DNA from: Tumebacillus sp. BK434
GTDB lineage: Bacteria; Bacillota; Bacilli; Tumebacillales; Tumebacillaceae
Length of the DNA: 64,000 nt
Assembly (NCBI RefSeq): GCF_004340785.1
Contig: NZ_SLXS01000009.1
Coordinates: 50,948 to 114,947, forward strand
Reading direction: 5' to 3'
The notes beneath the pieces are model-generated. The model was not told the origin of the DNA. It did no database searches and saw nothing but the letters and a program-made list of their open reading frames with translations. Shown here one piece after another: positions 15,636 to 22,944 of this stretch. Made by a program: the position numbers and the translations under genes. Every line of letters starts with the position of its first letter. The first letter of the stretch is position 1.

Positions 15636-15682
15636 GAGCCCGTAGATCGAGAGAAGTCGGTCTACGGGCTCGTTTTGTTTTC
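15636..15682. terminator. Second hairpin after GNAT gene
   Basis: GAGCCCGTAGA / TCTACGGGCTC followed by GTTTTGTTTT. Nearly the same stem occurs at 40705-40738. Confidence 0.5.
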
Positions 15683-15806
15683 CACGTGAACTTGACCGAT
15701 ACCCATGACACGAGAACATTTTCATGCTGATAAGGACAAATACCGTTGCTCGTATTGCTTGTTGCACATATGTTGCAGTGTAAGTTAATCGAGGGGAGTG
15801 AAACAA

Positions 15807-15938
15807 ATGGACGGTTATGGTGGTGTTTTCGGCGGTTATACCCGCTGGGCTGTTGTGTTCCTGATCATCTTCGTTCTGTTTATCCTTGTTGTTCCTACTT
15901 GCTATCCGGTTCAAACGACGACCATGCAATGCCATTAA
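15807..15938 (+). CDS. YjcZ-like small sporulation membrane protein
   Basis: A 43-residue protein, MDGYGGVFGGYTRWAVVFLI then a hydrophobic helix and PTCYPVQTTTMQCH. It has the Gly/Tyr-rich N-terminus plus single membrane helix of YjcZ/SscA-type spore proteins. GAGGGGAGTG ahead of 15807 is a strong ribosome binding site. A paralogue (16349-16456) shares FGGYTRWAVVFLIIFVLF almost exactly. Members are made in the mother cell late in sporulation. The C-terminus differs from the family norm. Confidence 0.7.
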   Translation: MDGYGGVFGGYTRWAVVFLIIFVLFILVVPTCYPVQTTTMQCH

Positions 15939-16126
15939 TCAGGCAAGGATTCCCCTGAAAAGGGGAATGAGATGTCCGGAAGTTTGAGAACACCAGCAAG
16001 ACGATGAATGGGTCAACCAGTCGTAGTGCGCCAAAACGACGGGAAGCAACACCGAGGAATTTTGCGGTCAATCAATGATCGAGGCATTTACTTGAGCCCT
16101 ATGGGCGGGGCGAGATTGCTTCCGTT

Positions 16127-16285
16127 ATGAAGGAGAAAGCTGGCATAGAAATTGCGGAACAGGCGGCAGCTACTGCAGAGGTACTGGATGCGGAACCTGT
16201 ATTTGGGGCTCGGTTTCTGCTTCTCTTCGCTTTGATCGCGGGTCTTTGGTGCTGGGGCTATGGTCGTGGTGGTTTCAGGCTTTGA
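16127..16285 (+). pseudogene. Small hydrophobic ORF between the yjcZ-like genes, possibly decayed
   Basis: From ATG 16127 the frame gives MKEKAGIEIAEQAAATAEVL ... then a membrane helix (GARFLLLFALIAGLWCWGYG) and GRGGFRL, 52 residues. The frame stays open upstream to a TGA at about 16076-16078, beyond which it resumes in-frame with a basic segment beginning near 16003. It may therefore be the tail of a longer gene with one nonsense codon. The helix with Trp-Cys-Trp and Gly-rich tail resembles small spore proteins. No good ribosome binding site is seen. Confidence 0.3.
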
Positions 16286-16348
16286 CGAACTCCTTGTTTG
16301 TCACTGGATGTTGAGAAAGTCGAATAAGGTCTGAAAGGGGGTGGAATT

Positions 16349-16456
16349 ATGTACGGTACTTTCGGCGGTTACACTCGTTGGGCAGTTGTATTCCTGATCA
16401 TCTTCGTTCTGTTCTTCCTGCTCGTTCCGGGTTACGGCGGTGGCGCAGGCTACTAA
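16349..16456 (+). CDS. YjcZ-like small sporulation membrane protein
   Basis: A 35-residue protein: MYGTFGGYTRWAVVFLIIFV, a hydrophobic stretch, then VPGYGGGAGY. This is the canonical form of the YjcZ/SscA family, with a Gly/Tyr-rich tail. GAAAGGGGGTGG before 16349 is a strong ribosome binding site and a terminator follows at 16494. It is a tandem paralogue of 15807-15938. Confidence 0.78.
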   Translation: MYGTFGGYTRWAVVFLIIFVLFFLLVPGYGGGAGY

Positions 16457-16493
16457 TTCAAATTTGCTACCTCTGAGTTCTTAAGAGGTCAAA

Positions 16494-16523
16494 GGCGGAA
16501 TGCGATGAGCATTCCGCCTTTTA
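16494..16523 (+). terminator. Terminator after second yjcZ-like gene
   Basis: GGCGGAATGC / GCATTCCGCC stem followed by TTTTA. Confidence 0.6.
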
Positions 16524-16618
16524 CGTTTGGATCGGTTTCGAGATGCGGTATGATGGAGGGGAAAGAAGGCGAAAGACGTCTGCAAGACGAGATCACAAAC
16601 TCATGAAGGGTGATGAAG

Positions 16619-17821
16619 ATGTCACGCGTTTTATGCATCAATGGAGGTTCGGAAGGACATATCAATCCAACGCTCGGCGTGGTACAAGAACTGATCCGTC
16701 GTGGCGAAGAGGTGGTTTACGTTGCTGCGGAACAATATCGTGACCGCATCGAACCAACGGGAGCAAAGGTGATCACCTTCGATGGCGGCAAATTTGTGGA
16801 GGCGTTCCTTGCAGGTGGAAGAAATCCTTGGGGGCGAGTGGGTGGCCTGCTGCGCACGGCCGACATCGTCATCCCGAGCGTCCTGGAGCAAACACAAGGA
16901 GAACGGTTTGACTACATCCTGCATGACTCGATGTTCGGATGTGGGCGGTTGCTTGCACAAATACTCGGTCTTCCGGCAATTAACTCGTGCTCGAGTTTTG
17001 CGATTCGACAAGACAGCTTTGAGCAGCAGCAAGTACAAGCTTTGCGCCAGTTTCCCGCAGATGTGCATGAACGTGGGCAACAGGAGTTTCATCAGCTGGT
17101 CGGTCAGATCCAAGCGAAATATGATGTGCAAATTAACTCTGCATACGAAGTTTTCTGCAATCCCGCGCCTTTGAACATCGTGTATACATCGAAACGCTTC
17201 CAGCCTGATGGAGAAAGCTTTGACGAGTCGTACAAATTTGTCGGGCCGTCTGTCGTGCCCCGCGCACAGGGCCAATTTGATTGCTCGAATGTGGACACGG
17301 ACAACCTGATCTACATATCACTCGGCACCGTTCTCAATCAGGCGGTGGATTTTTATAAGCTCTGTATGGCGGCTTTCGCAGAGACGAAGTTCACGGTGCT
17401 GCTATCTGTCGGCACGCAAACTCAGATTGCGGACTTGGGAGATATTCCGGCGAATTTTATCGTTCGCAACTACGTACCGCAACTTGAAGTGCTGCAACAC
17501 GCCAAATTGTTTATCACACACGGCGGAATGAACAGCGCCAGTGAAGGTCTGTATTACGGTGTGCCGCTGCTCGTATTTCCTCAGAGCGCCGATCAACCGA
17601 TGGTGGCACGTCAAGTGGAGGAGATCGGGGCCGGCATTCGCTTGACTCAAGAAGGATTAACCGCGGAAGTTTTAAGAGCGACGGCAGCAAGCGTGATCCA
17701 GAATGAGTCGATCCGCAAGGCATGCGTTGAGATTGGCGATTCCTTCCGAGCTGCCGGTGGGTATCGTCAAGCCGTCGAGGAGATCTTCGCGTATAAACGA
17801 AGTCTGAGCCTGACCGAGTAG
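16619..17821 (+). CDS. MGT family (GT1) UDP-glycosyltransferase
   Basis: A 400-residue GT-B enzyme similar to Bacillus YjiC/YojK and macrolide glycosyltransferases. The N-terminal acceptor domain begins RVLCINGGSEGHINPTLGVV. The C-terminal donor domain has ISLGTVLNQ and the nucleotide-sugar motif FITHGGMNSASEGLYYGVPLLVFP with Gln-Asp replaced by SADQP. It should transfer a sugar from a UDP donor to a hydrophobic aglycone such as a macrolide, flavonoid or lipid. The start at 16619 fits AAGGGTGATG. A terminator follows at 17876. Confidence 0.83.
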   Translation: MSRVLCINGGSEGHINPTLGVVQELIRRGEEVVYVAAEQYRDRIEPTGAKVITFDGGKFVEAFLAGGRNPWGRVGGLLRTADIVIPSVLEQTQGERFDYILHDSMFGCGRLLAQILGLPAINSCSSFAIRQDSFEQQQVQALRQFPADVHERGQQEFHQLVGQIQAKYDVQINSAYEVFCNPAPLNIVYTSKRFQPDGESFDESYKFVGPSVVPRAQGQFDCSNVDTDNLIYISLGTVLNQAVDFYKLCMAAFAETKFTVLLSVGTQTQIADLGDIPANFIVRNYVPQLEVLQHAKLFITHGGMNSASEGLYYGVPLLVFPQSADQPMVARQVEEIGAGIRLTQEGLTAEVLRATAASVIQNESIRKACVEIGDSFRAAGGYRQAVEEIFAYKRSLSLTE

Positions 17822-17875
17822 CAGGGAAGCGACCACCGCCTGAAGGGGGAGCACCCGCGCAGGCTTGAGCAATTG

Positions 17876-17901
17876 GGCGACCCGATGGGTTGCCTTTTTC
17901 T
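17876..17901 (+). terminator. Terminator after glycosyltransferase gene
   Basis: GGCGACCC / GGGTTGCC stem followed by TTTTTC. Confidence 0.5.
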
Positions 17902-17970
17902 TTACATTTTAGCTGGGAGGTATGAGCTCTATGTCAAAAAAGCAGCGCATGGAGTATCCAAGTTCATCCG

Positions 17971-18037
17971 TTGTACTGGAATCAAGATTGTGCTAATATC
18001 TAGATGTCTAATAGTTAGATGTCTAATGATTAGATGG
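17971..18037 (+). promoter_or_regulatory. Promoter and MarR-type operator array before SDR gene
   Basis: TTGTAC (17971-17976) and TAATAT (17994-17999) are 17 bases apart. Directly after the -10 come 15-base direct repeats TAGATGTCTAATAGT, TAGATGTCTAATGAT, TAGATGG. Each full unit contains the inverted repeat TAGA-TG-TCTA. The MarR gene two genes on is the obvious candidate repressor. Confidence 0.5.
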
Positions 18038-18138
18038 AAAAGTAATTTGCGAGTAATTTTTTCTGGACTGCAGATGCTGTTCGGGTGGCCTACGGTTCAT
18101 ACTAGCGGTGCAACCTCATGACGTAAGGAGTGTTTAGA

Positions 18139-18873
18139 ATGGGAAGATTAGATCATAAAGTAGCGATCATTACCGGCGGGGCTTCGGGTATCGGCGAGAG
18201 CATGGGTGAGCTGTTTGCACAAGAAGGTGCGATCGTTATTGCTGCCGACATTAACGAGGCAGCGCTTGAGCAAGTCAGTCAGAAGCAGAATATGCACGGC
18301 ATGAAATTGAATGTTGCTTCCGATGAGGATTGGCAGGCGCTGGCAAAGGAAGTCAATGATCGTTTCGGGAAGATCGATATTCTGGTCAACAACGCAGGCA
18401 TCTCTTCTGAAAAACCATTCGAACAGATCAATCTTGAGGATTGGCAGAAAATGCTCTCCATTAATGGTTTTGGCCCCTTCGCCGGAATCAAGCATGTCGC
18501 ACCCTATATGGCGGCCCAAAAGAAAGGCTCGATCATCAACATCTCTTCGTACACCGCGATGATCGGCCAAGGCTTTAATCACTACTCCGCATCGAAAGGC
18601 GCGGTGCGCGCCTTGTCGAAAGCGGCTGCTACAGCTTTTGGCCGTCAAGGCATCCGGGTAAATGCGCTCTTCCCGGGGATCATTGAGACGCCAATGACGC
18701 AAGCTTTAAGCGCCTCGAAGGACCTGCTGGGGCACTTGATCCAGGCAACACCTTTGCAGCGTTTAGGCCAACCGATCGATATCGCCCAAGCGGCGCTCTT
18801 CCTGGCTTCTGATGAATCTTCGTACATCACAGGTTCAGAAATCGTCATCGATGGTGGCTTCTCAGCCCAATAA
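18139..18873 (+). CDS. SDR family NAD(P)-dependent oxidoreductase
   Basis: A 244-residue classical short-chain dehydrogenase with the TGGASGIG cofactor motif (12-19), NNAG (84-87), and the catalytic triad Ser137, Tyr149 and Lys153 (YSASK). It ends DGGFSAQ. The substrate is unknown. TAAGGAG ten bases before 18139 sets the start. It is likely controlled by the MarR operators at 18000-18037, with the MarR gene just downstream. Confidence 0.87.
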   Translation: MGRLDHKVAIITGGASGIGESMGELFAQEGAIVIAADINEAALEQVSQKQNMHGMKLNVASDEDWQALAKEVNDRFGKIDILVNNAGISSEKPFEQINLEDWQKMLSINGFGPFAGIKHVAPYMAAQKKGSIINISSYTAMIGQGFNHYSASKGAVRALSKAAATAFGRQGIRVNALFPGIIETPMTQALSASKDLLGHLIQATPLQRLGQPIDIAQAALFLASDESSYITGSEIVIDGGFSAQ

Positions 18874-18886
18874 CGGATAAGATGAT

Positions 18887-18926
18887 GACAGCTCTTTTTG
18901 TGAAGAAAGAGCTGTCGTTACTTTTA
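18887..18926 (+). terminator. Hairpin between SDR and MarR genes
   Basis: GACAGCTCTTT / AAAGAGCTGTC stem. The trailing T tract is weak, so some readthrough into marR is likely. Confidence 0.45.
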
Positions 18927-18940
18927 CCTAGGAGGCGTTT

Positions 18941-19375
18941 ATGGAAGAGCAGAACCTTTTCGAACTCGTACATAATATGGATAAGTTTACGAAACAATTG
19001 ATTATGCAGTGGAATCGAACTTTCAATGAGGATCTCGGGATCTCTCATGTGCTTGTGCTCAGCCATCTTGAGCAAAACGGAAACAGCCGGCCTTCGGACC
19101 TTGCGAAAGTTTTAGGATTTACGCCTCCTACGCTCAGTTATCTGTCAGAAAAACTTGTCGAGAAGGAATTGGCCGTCAGAAGAGTGGATGAGTCTGATCG
19201 TCGCATTAGTTATTTAGACATTACCGACAAAGGGATTCAGGTGCTCAAGCAAGCCACTCTGGTGGGGCAGAAGCTGCGCGCCAATTTATTCGAAAAGTTA
19301 ACGGAAGAGGAGCGGACGCAGCTGGCAAGCCTCTATAAAAAGTTGAATCGCATGCAAAACCCCGAGGTCGAGTGA
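18941..19375 (+). CDS. MarR family transcriptional regulator
   Basis: A 144-residue winged-helix protein with the MarR core: HLEQNGNSRPSDLAKVLGFTPPTLSYLSEKLVEKELAVRRVDESDRR (recognition helix and the DxRR wing). It probably represses the adjacent SDR gene through the TAGA-TG-TCTA operators and responds to an aromatic or oxidant ligand. GGAGGCG before 18941 gives the start. A terminator follows. Confidence 0.83.
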   Translation: MEEQNLFELVHNMDKFTKQLIMQWNRTFNEDLGISHVLVLSHLEQNGNSRPSDLAKVLGFTPPTLSYLSEKLVEKELAVRRVDESDRRISYLDITDKGIQVLKQATLVGQKLRANLFEKLTEEERTQLASLYKKLNRMQNPEVE

Positions 19376-19396
19376 AGTCGGCCTCGGGGCTTGTTC
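19358..19396. terminator. Terminator between marR and convergent lysR
   Basis: CCCCGAGG / CCTCGGGG stem between two convergent genes. Confidence 0.45.
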
Positions 19397-19420
19397 GATT
19401 CGAAGGTCGGCACCACTTTC

Positions 19421-20302
19421 TCACTCCTGCTCCGAACAAAGCGCGATGAAGTTGCGGGCAGCTTTGGACAAAAAGTGATCGTTCAGCCAGATCAGCGCCG
19501 AAGAGGTTGCAAGTTGGGCGTCGGCGATCTCGTACGCTCGCACGGGGTGGCCTTTGTGGAGTTTCAGGACGGATTCCGGAACGATCGTGGCGCCGAATCC
19601 TGCGGCGACAAGCTCGAAAAGCGTGGGGATATCTGAGCATTCACCGACCAGCTGCGGAGTATGGCCGATGCGCGAAAAAGCATCCAAGATCATCCGGTAC
19701 ACCCCCAGCCCCTCGGTGCTGGGCAAGAGGAGCGGCAATTCGCGAAGGTCGTCAACTGTGACGCTTGTCCGCCCTATGAACGAGGTATCGGTTCGGGAGG
19801 TGACGAAACAGTACGGCTCGCTCTGCAACGGAAGGACATCATATCCAAGGGTGTCGATCGGCAGGCGGACGATCGCCAGTTCGATCGCACGTTCCCGGAT
19901 CAGTTTGCACAACTGGGCAGATTCGTTTTGGCGAATCACATAGGTGATGTTCGGGAAGCGCTGGCGAAACAGATTCAACAACTGCGGAAGCCGGTCATCC
20001 GATAGCGTGTTCACACCGACTGTCAGCTTGCCCATTTGCCCGTGGCCCGTTTCTTTCACTTCGTCAAGCGTCTCCTCCAACAACTTTACGATGGCGGTCG
20101 CCCGATGATACAGCACGTGACCGGCCTCGGTCAGCTCCAGATATTTTCCGGTGCGCCAGACGAGGGGGATGCCAAGCTCTTGCTCCATCAGCTTGAGCTG
20201 CTGACTGAGCGGCGGCTGCGCCATGTGCAGTCTTCGGGCCGCCGCGGTGATCTTCTTTTCTTCTGCGATGGCGATGAAATAACGAAGCTGTCGGATATCC
20301 AT
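19421..20302 (-). CDS. LysR family transcriptional regulator
   Basis: A 293-residue protein. The N-terminal winged HTH (MDIRQLRYFIAIAEEKKITA, AARRLHMAQPPLSQQLKLMEQELG) is joined to a periplasmic-binding-like ligand domain (about 90-293). The start at 20302 is the usual LysR beginning; the longer upstream frame runs through the promoter region. It is transcribed divergently from the ankyrin-permease pair, the standard arrangement for a LysR regulator and its target. The divergent region has AT-rich dyads (TATGAT, ATATGAATAT) at 20320-20365. Confidence 0.82.
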   Translation of the reverse strand: MDIRQLRYFIAIAEEKKITAAARRLHMAQPPLSQQLKLMEQELGIPLVWRTGKYLELTEAGHVLYHRATAIVKLLEETLDEVKETGHGQMGKLTVGVNTLSDDRLPQLLNLFRQRFPNITYVIRQNESAQLCKLIRERAIELAIVRLPIDTLGYDVLPLQSEPYCFVTSRTDTSFIGRTSVTVDDLRELPLLLPSTEGLGVYRMILDAFSRIGHTPQLVGECSDIPTLFELVAAGFGATIVPESVLKLHKGHPVRAYEIADAQLATSSALIWLNDHFLSKAARNFIALCSEQE

Positions 20303-20474
20303 TTCCTCATCCTTCCCTTCTATATGATCTTCATATGAATATCCTATGAAATAGATATTTTTCATATACAACTCTGCATGATAGCATGAACGTGACCTTC
20401 TAGGGAAGGGAACGGTGTTCCAGACGTACGGCAGCCTTGACAGGGTCAAGTCTGGGAGAAAGGATGCAGGTACT

Positions 20475-20795
20475 ATGCAGATCAATGCGAATGAACAATT
20501 GCTCTTGGCGGCTGCGAAAGGCGATACGGCAGCCGTAATGGGTTGGCTTGAACAAGGAGCTGACATCAATACAACAGACAGTTTCGGGAGAACCCCGATC
20601 TTGTCCGCTACTCATCACAACGAGGTGGAAACGGTGCAGGCGCTCATCGCAGCGGGCGCCGATCTCAATCTGCGCGATCACGGCGCGGACGTGAATCTTC
20701 CGGATCGGGACGACGTCTCTCCGCTGCAGAACGCGCGAGTCCGGGGCTTCGACGAGATCGCAGAGATTCTCGTGGTAGCCGGAGCGATCAGATGA
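20475..20795 (+). CDS. Ankyrin repeat protein with internal deletion
   Basis: A 106-residue protein. The N-terminus (ANEQLLLAAAKGDTAAVMGW, LEQGADINTTDSFGRTPILS) and second repeat (NEVETVQALIAAGADLNLRD) are normal, but the text then jumps to HGADVNLPDRDDVSPLQ, which belongs to the last repeat of this family. Relatives are about 200 or more residues long, so roughly three repeats appear to be lost in frame. It overlaps the permease start by four bases (ATGA), implying translational coupling. Function is unknown; it may assist the adjacent transporter. Confidence 0.7.
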   Translation: MQINANEQLLLAAAKGDTAAVMGWLEQGADINTTDSFGRTPILSATHHNEVETVQALIAAGADLNLRDHGADVNLPDRDDVSPLQNARVRGFDEIAEILVVAGAIR

Positions 20796-22087
20796 AGCTG
20801 AAACAGTACTTGAGCACCGTCCAGTGGTTCATGTTTCTGGTCGCCAATTCGATTGCGATTCCAGTTGTGGTCGGCACGTTGTTTCATCTGCCGGTGGACG
20901 ACATCGCCTCGCTGATTCAGCGCACGTGCCTGGTCGTCGGGTTGAGCTCGTTCCTGCAAGGCTGGCTCGGCCACCGCCTGCCGATCGCGGACGGACCGGC
21001 CGGCTCGTGGGTCAGCGTGTTCGTCGTTCTCGCCGACCTCGCCAGCCGGCAAGGGCAAAGCGTGCAGGAAACTCTGCAGCTGCTGTCTGGCGCTGTGCTG
21101 CTGGCCGGCGTGTTGCTGGCCGTGCTTGGCCTTTGCAAAGCCATTCACCGGCTGGCGTTTTTGTTCACGCCGCTGGTGACGGGGACGTTTTTGCTGATGC
21201 TGGCGCTGCAACTCTGCGGTGTTTTTATGAAAGGAATGTTCGGTCTCACCGGAGGAGCGGCAGAGCCCGATTACGCCGTGACCGCTTTAGCCATGGGCAT
21301 TTTTCTCCTCGTCCTCGTGCTTTCGCTGCTGGCCAAAGGGTGGGTCAAACAATATGCGGTCTTGATCGGCCTGCTCGCCGGATGGCTGCTGTATGAAGTG
21401 CTGGGCATGCGACCCGGCGGGATCGCCAGCGCGACAGGCGGCGCTTGGCTGCAGCCGCCCGACGTGTTTGCGTGGGGGCTGCCCCTGGTGAACGTCAGCA
21501 TCGTCATCACGGTCGTGCTGTTTACGTTCCTGTTGATCTCGAATACGGTCGCGGCGATCTCTGCCGTGGAGGATGCGACCGGAGCTTCCCCGGACGGGCG
21601 GTCACAGCGGCTGAACCGGGCCGGGATCATGGGCGGTGTGTCGCACATGCTCGCCTCCGTATTCTCGACGATCGGCGTCGTTCCGCTGCCCGTGTCTGCC
21701 GGTTTCATCCGCATGACGGAGCAGCGCAGCGTCAGACCGTTCCTTGCGGCCGGCCTGCTGTTCACGGCGGTCTCGTTCCTGCCCGCCGCCGTGCATGGGC
21801 TGGCGCTGCTGCCAGGACCGATCGCCAGCGCCGCGCTGTTGACGACGTTCGTGCAGATGATCGGCATCGCGATGCGCAGCATCACAAGTGTTCCGCTCGA
21901 TGAGCGCCGGATGAGCATCCTCGGCATCTCGCTGGCCTGCGGGATGGGGCTCATGGCCTTGCCGGGCGTTGCCATCCAAGGGTTGCCCGTGCCGCTCCAA
22001 TACATCTTGGGCAACGGACTGCTGTTCGGCACGATGACCGTCATCGTCTTGGAGCGAGTGTGGAAGCCTCGTTCGATACGTCTGTAA
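20792..22087 (+). CDS. NCS2 family purine/xanthine permease
   Basis: A 431-residue membrane protein with about 12-14 helices. It has NCS2 signatures: QWFMFLVANSIAIPVVVG at the N-terminus, the substrate-site helices around LPIADGPAGSWVS and GGVSHMLASVFSTIGVVPLPVSAGF, and a C-terminal Gly-rich helix. It likely imports a purine or related base by proton symport. It is the second gene after the ankyrin protein, with the LysR regulator divergent. A terminator follows at 22106. Confidence 0.8.
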   Translation: MKLKQYLSTVQWFMFLVANSIAIPVVVGTLFHLPVDDIASLIQRTCLVVGLSSFLQGWLGHRLPIADGPAGSWVSVFVVLADLASRQGQSVQETLQLLSGAVLLAGVLLAVLGLCKAIHRLAFLFTPLVTGTFLLMLALQLCGVFMKGMFGLTGGAAEPDYAVTALAMGIFLLVLVLSLLAKGWVKQYAVLIGLLAGWLLYEVLGMRPGGIASATGGAWLQPPDVFAWGLPLVNVSIVITVVLFTFLLISNTVAAISAVEDATGASPDGRSQRLNRAGIMGGVSHMLASVFSTIGVVPLPVSAGFIRMTEQRSVRPFLAAGLLFTAVSFLPAAVHGLALLPGPIASAALLTTFVQMIGIAMRSITSVPLDERRMSILGISLACGMGLMALPGVAIQGLPVPLQYILGNGLLFGTMTVIVLERVWKPRSIRL

Positions 22088-22105
22088 CAAGCAGCAACCC
22101 TGAAT

Positions 22106-22146
22106 AAGACCTCCCGGCTCAGCGAGCTGCGGAGGTCTTTGTTTTG
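22106..22146 (+). terminator. Terminator after permease gene
   Basis: AAGACCTCC / GGAGGTCTTT stem followed by GTTTTG. Confidence 0.6.
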
Positions 22147-22271
22147 GGGAGGCACTCGCAGTTCCGTCTCGGTCATAAAAAGTGTTCGACTTGTTGTTCG
22201 CTGCAGGTTACATTACTTGTAAAACATCCGATTTTTGACAACTACCCCAACGCGACGGGAGGACGAACAAG

Positions 22272-22877
22272 TTGGCACATTCAGAGCTGAAGCAAGCGCT
22301 GCAAGCAGAAACCGGGAAGAGCCACGAGGAATGGATCATGCTGTTGGATCAGGAAGCGGAGACGTCGTGGTCCCATGAGGAGATTGTCGGCCACCTGCAA
22401 GAAGTCTGTGCGGTACATCCGAAGTGGAGTGAGCTGATCGCAAGTTCGTTTGAACAAAAAATCGGGCGAAAACCGGTCGGCCAAACGGCAGAAGTAGGGT
22501 TTCAGATCGGCGTCAGACGCAGCCTGCCGATCTCCCAAGAGCAGGCGTGGCGCATGCTCACGTCGCCCGACATCCTCAAATTGTGGCTGGGCAGCGTATC
22601 CGATCTCACGCTGGAGAAGGGGCACGTCTTCCGCACGGAGGAAGGGGTATCCGGTGAACTGCGCGTGGTGAAGCCGATGGAGCAGCTCAGGCTGACTTGG
22701 CAAAAACCAGACTGGAGCCAATCCTCCACGCTGCAGATTCGCTTGCTGTCCAAGCAGCAAAATCGGACAACGGTGAGCTTCCATCAGGAAAAACTGGCGG
22801 ACCTGTTCGTACGGGAAGAGATGAAAGAAAAATGGGAAGACGTATTGGCGAAAATGAAGGAAAAGTCACTCGATTAG
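22272..22877 (+). CDS. DUF4287-like plus SRPBCC (AHSA1) domain protein
   Basis: A 201-residue protein with a TTG start at 22272 after CGGGAGGA. Residues 1-70 (TGKSHEEWIMLLDQE... WSHEEIVGHLQEV) resemble the small DUF4287 helical domain. Residues 75-200 (VRRSLPISQEQAWRMLTSPDILKLWLGSVSDLTLEKG) form an AHSA1-type START/SRPBCC domain with a hydrophobic cavity. Ligand and role are unknown. It immediately precedes the 1319-residue protein, with a 67-base gap and no terminator seen. Confidence 0.68.
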   Translation: MAHSELKQALQAETGKSHEEWIMLLDQEAETSWSHEEIVGHLQEVCAVHPKWSELIASSFEQKIGRKPVGQTAEVGFQIGVRRSLPISQEQAWRMLTSPDILKLWLGSVSDLTLEKGHVFRTEEGVSGELRVVKPMEQLRLTWQKPDWSQSSTLQIRLLSKQQNRTTVSFHQEKLADLFVREEMKEKWEDVLAKMKEKSLD

Positions 22878-22944
22878 ATTCCTGATTTTCGTTGTTGCAC
22901 TTATTAAACCGTGTTAACATGGCTGTATGAGGGGGTTTTCCATC

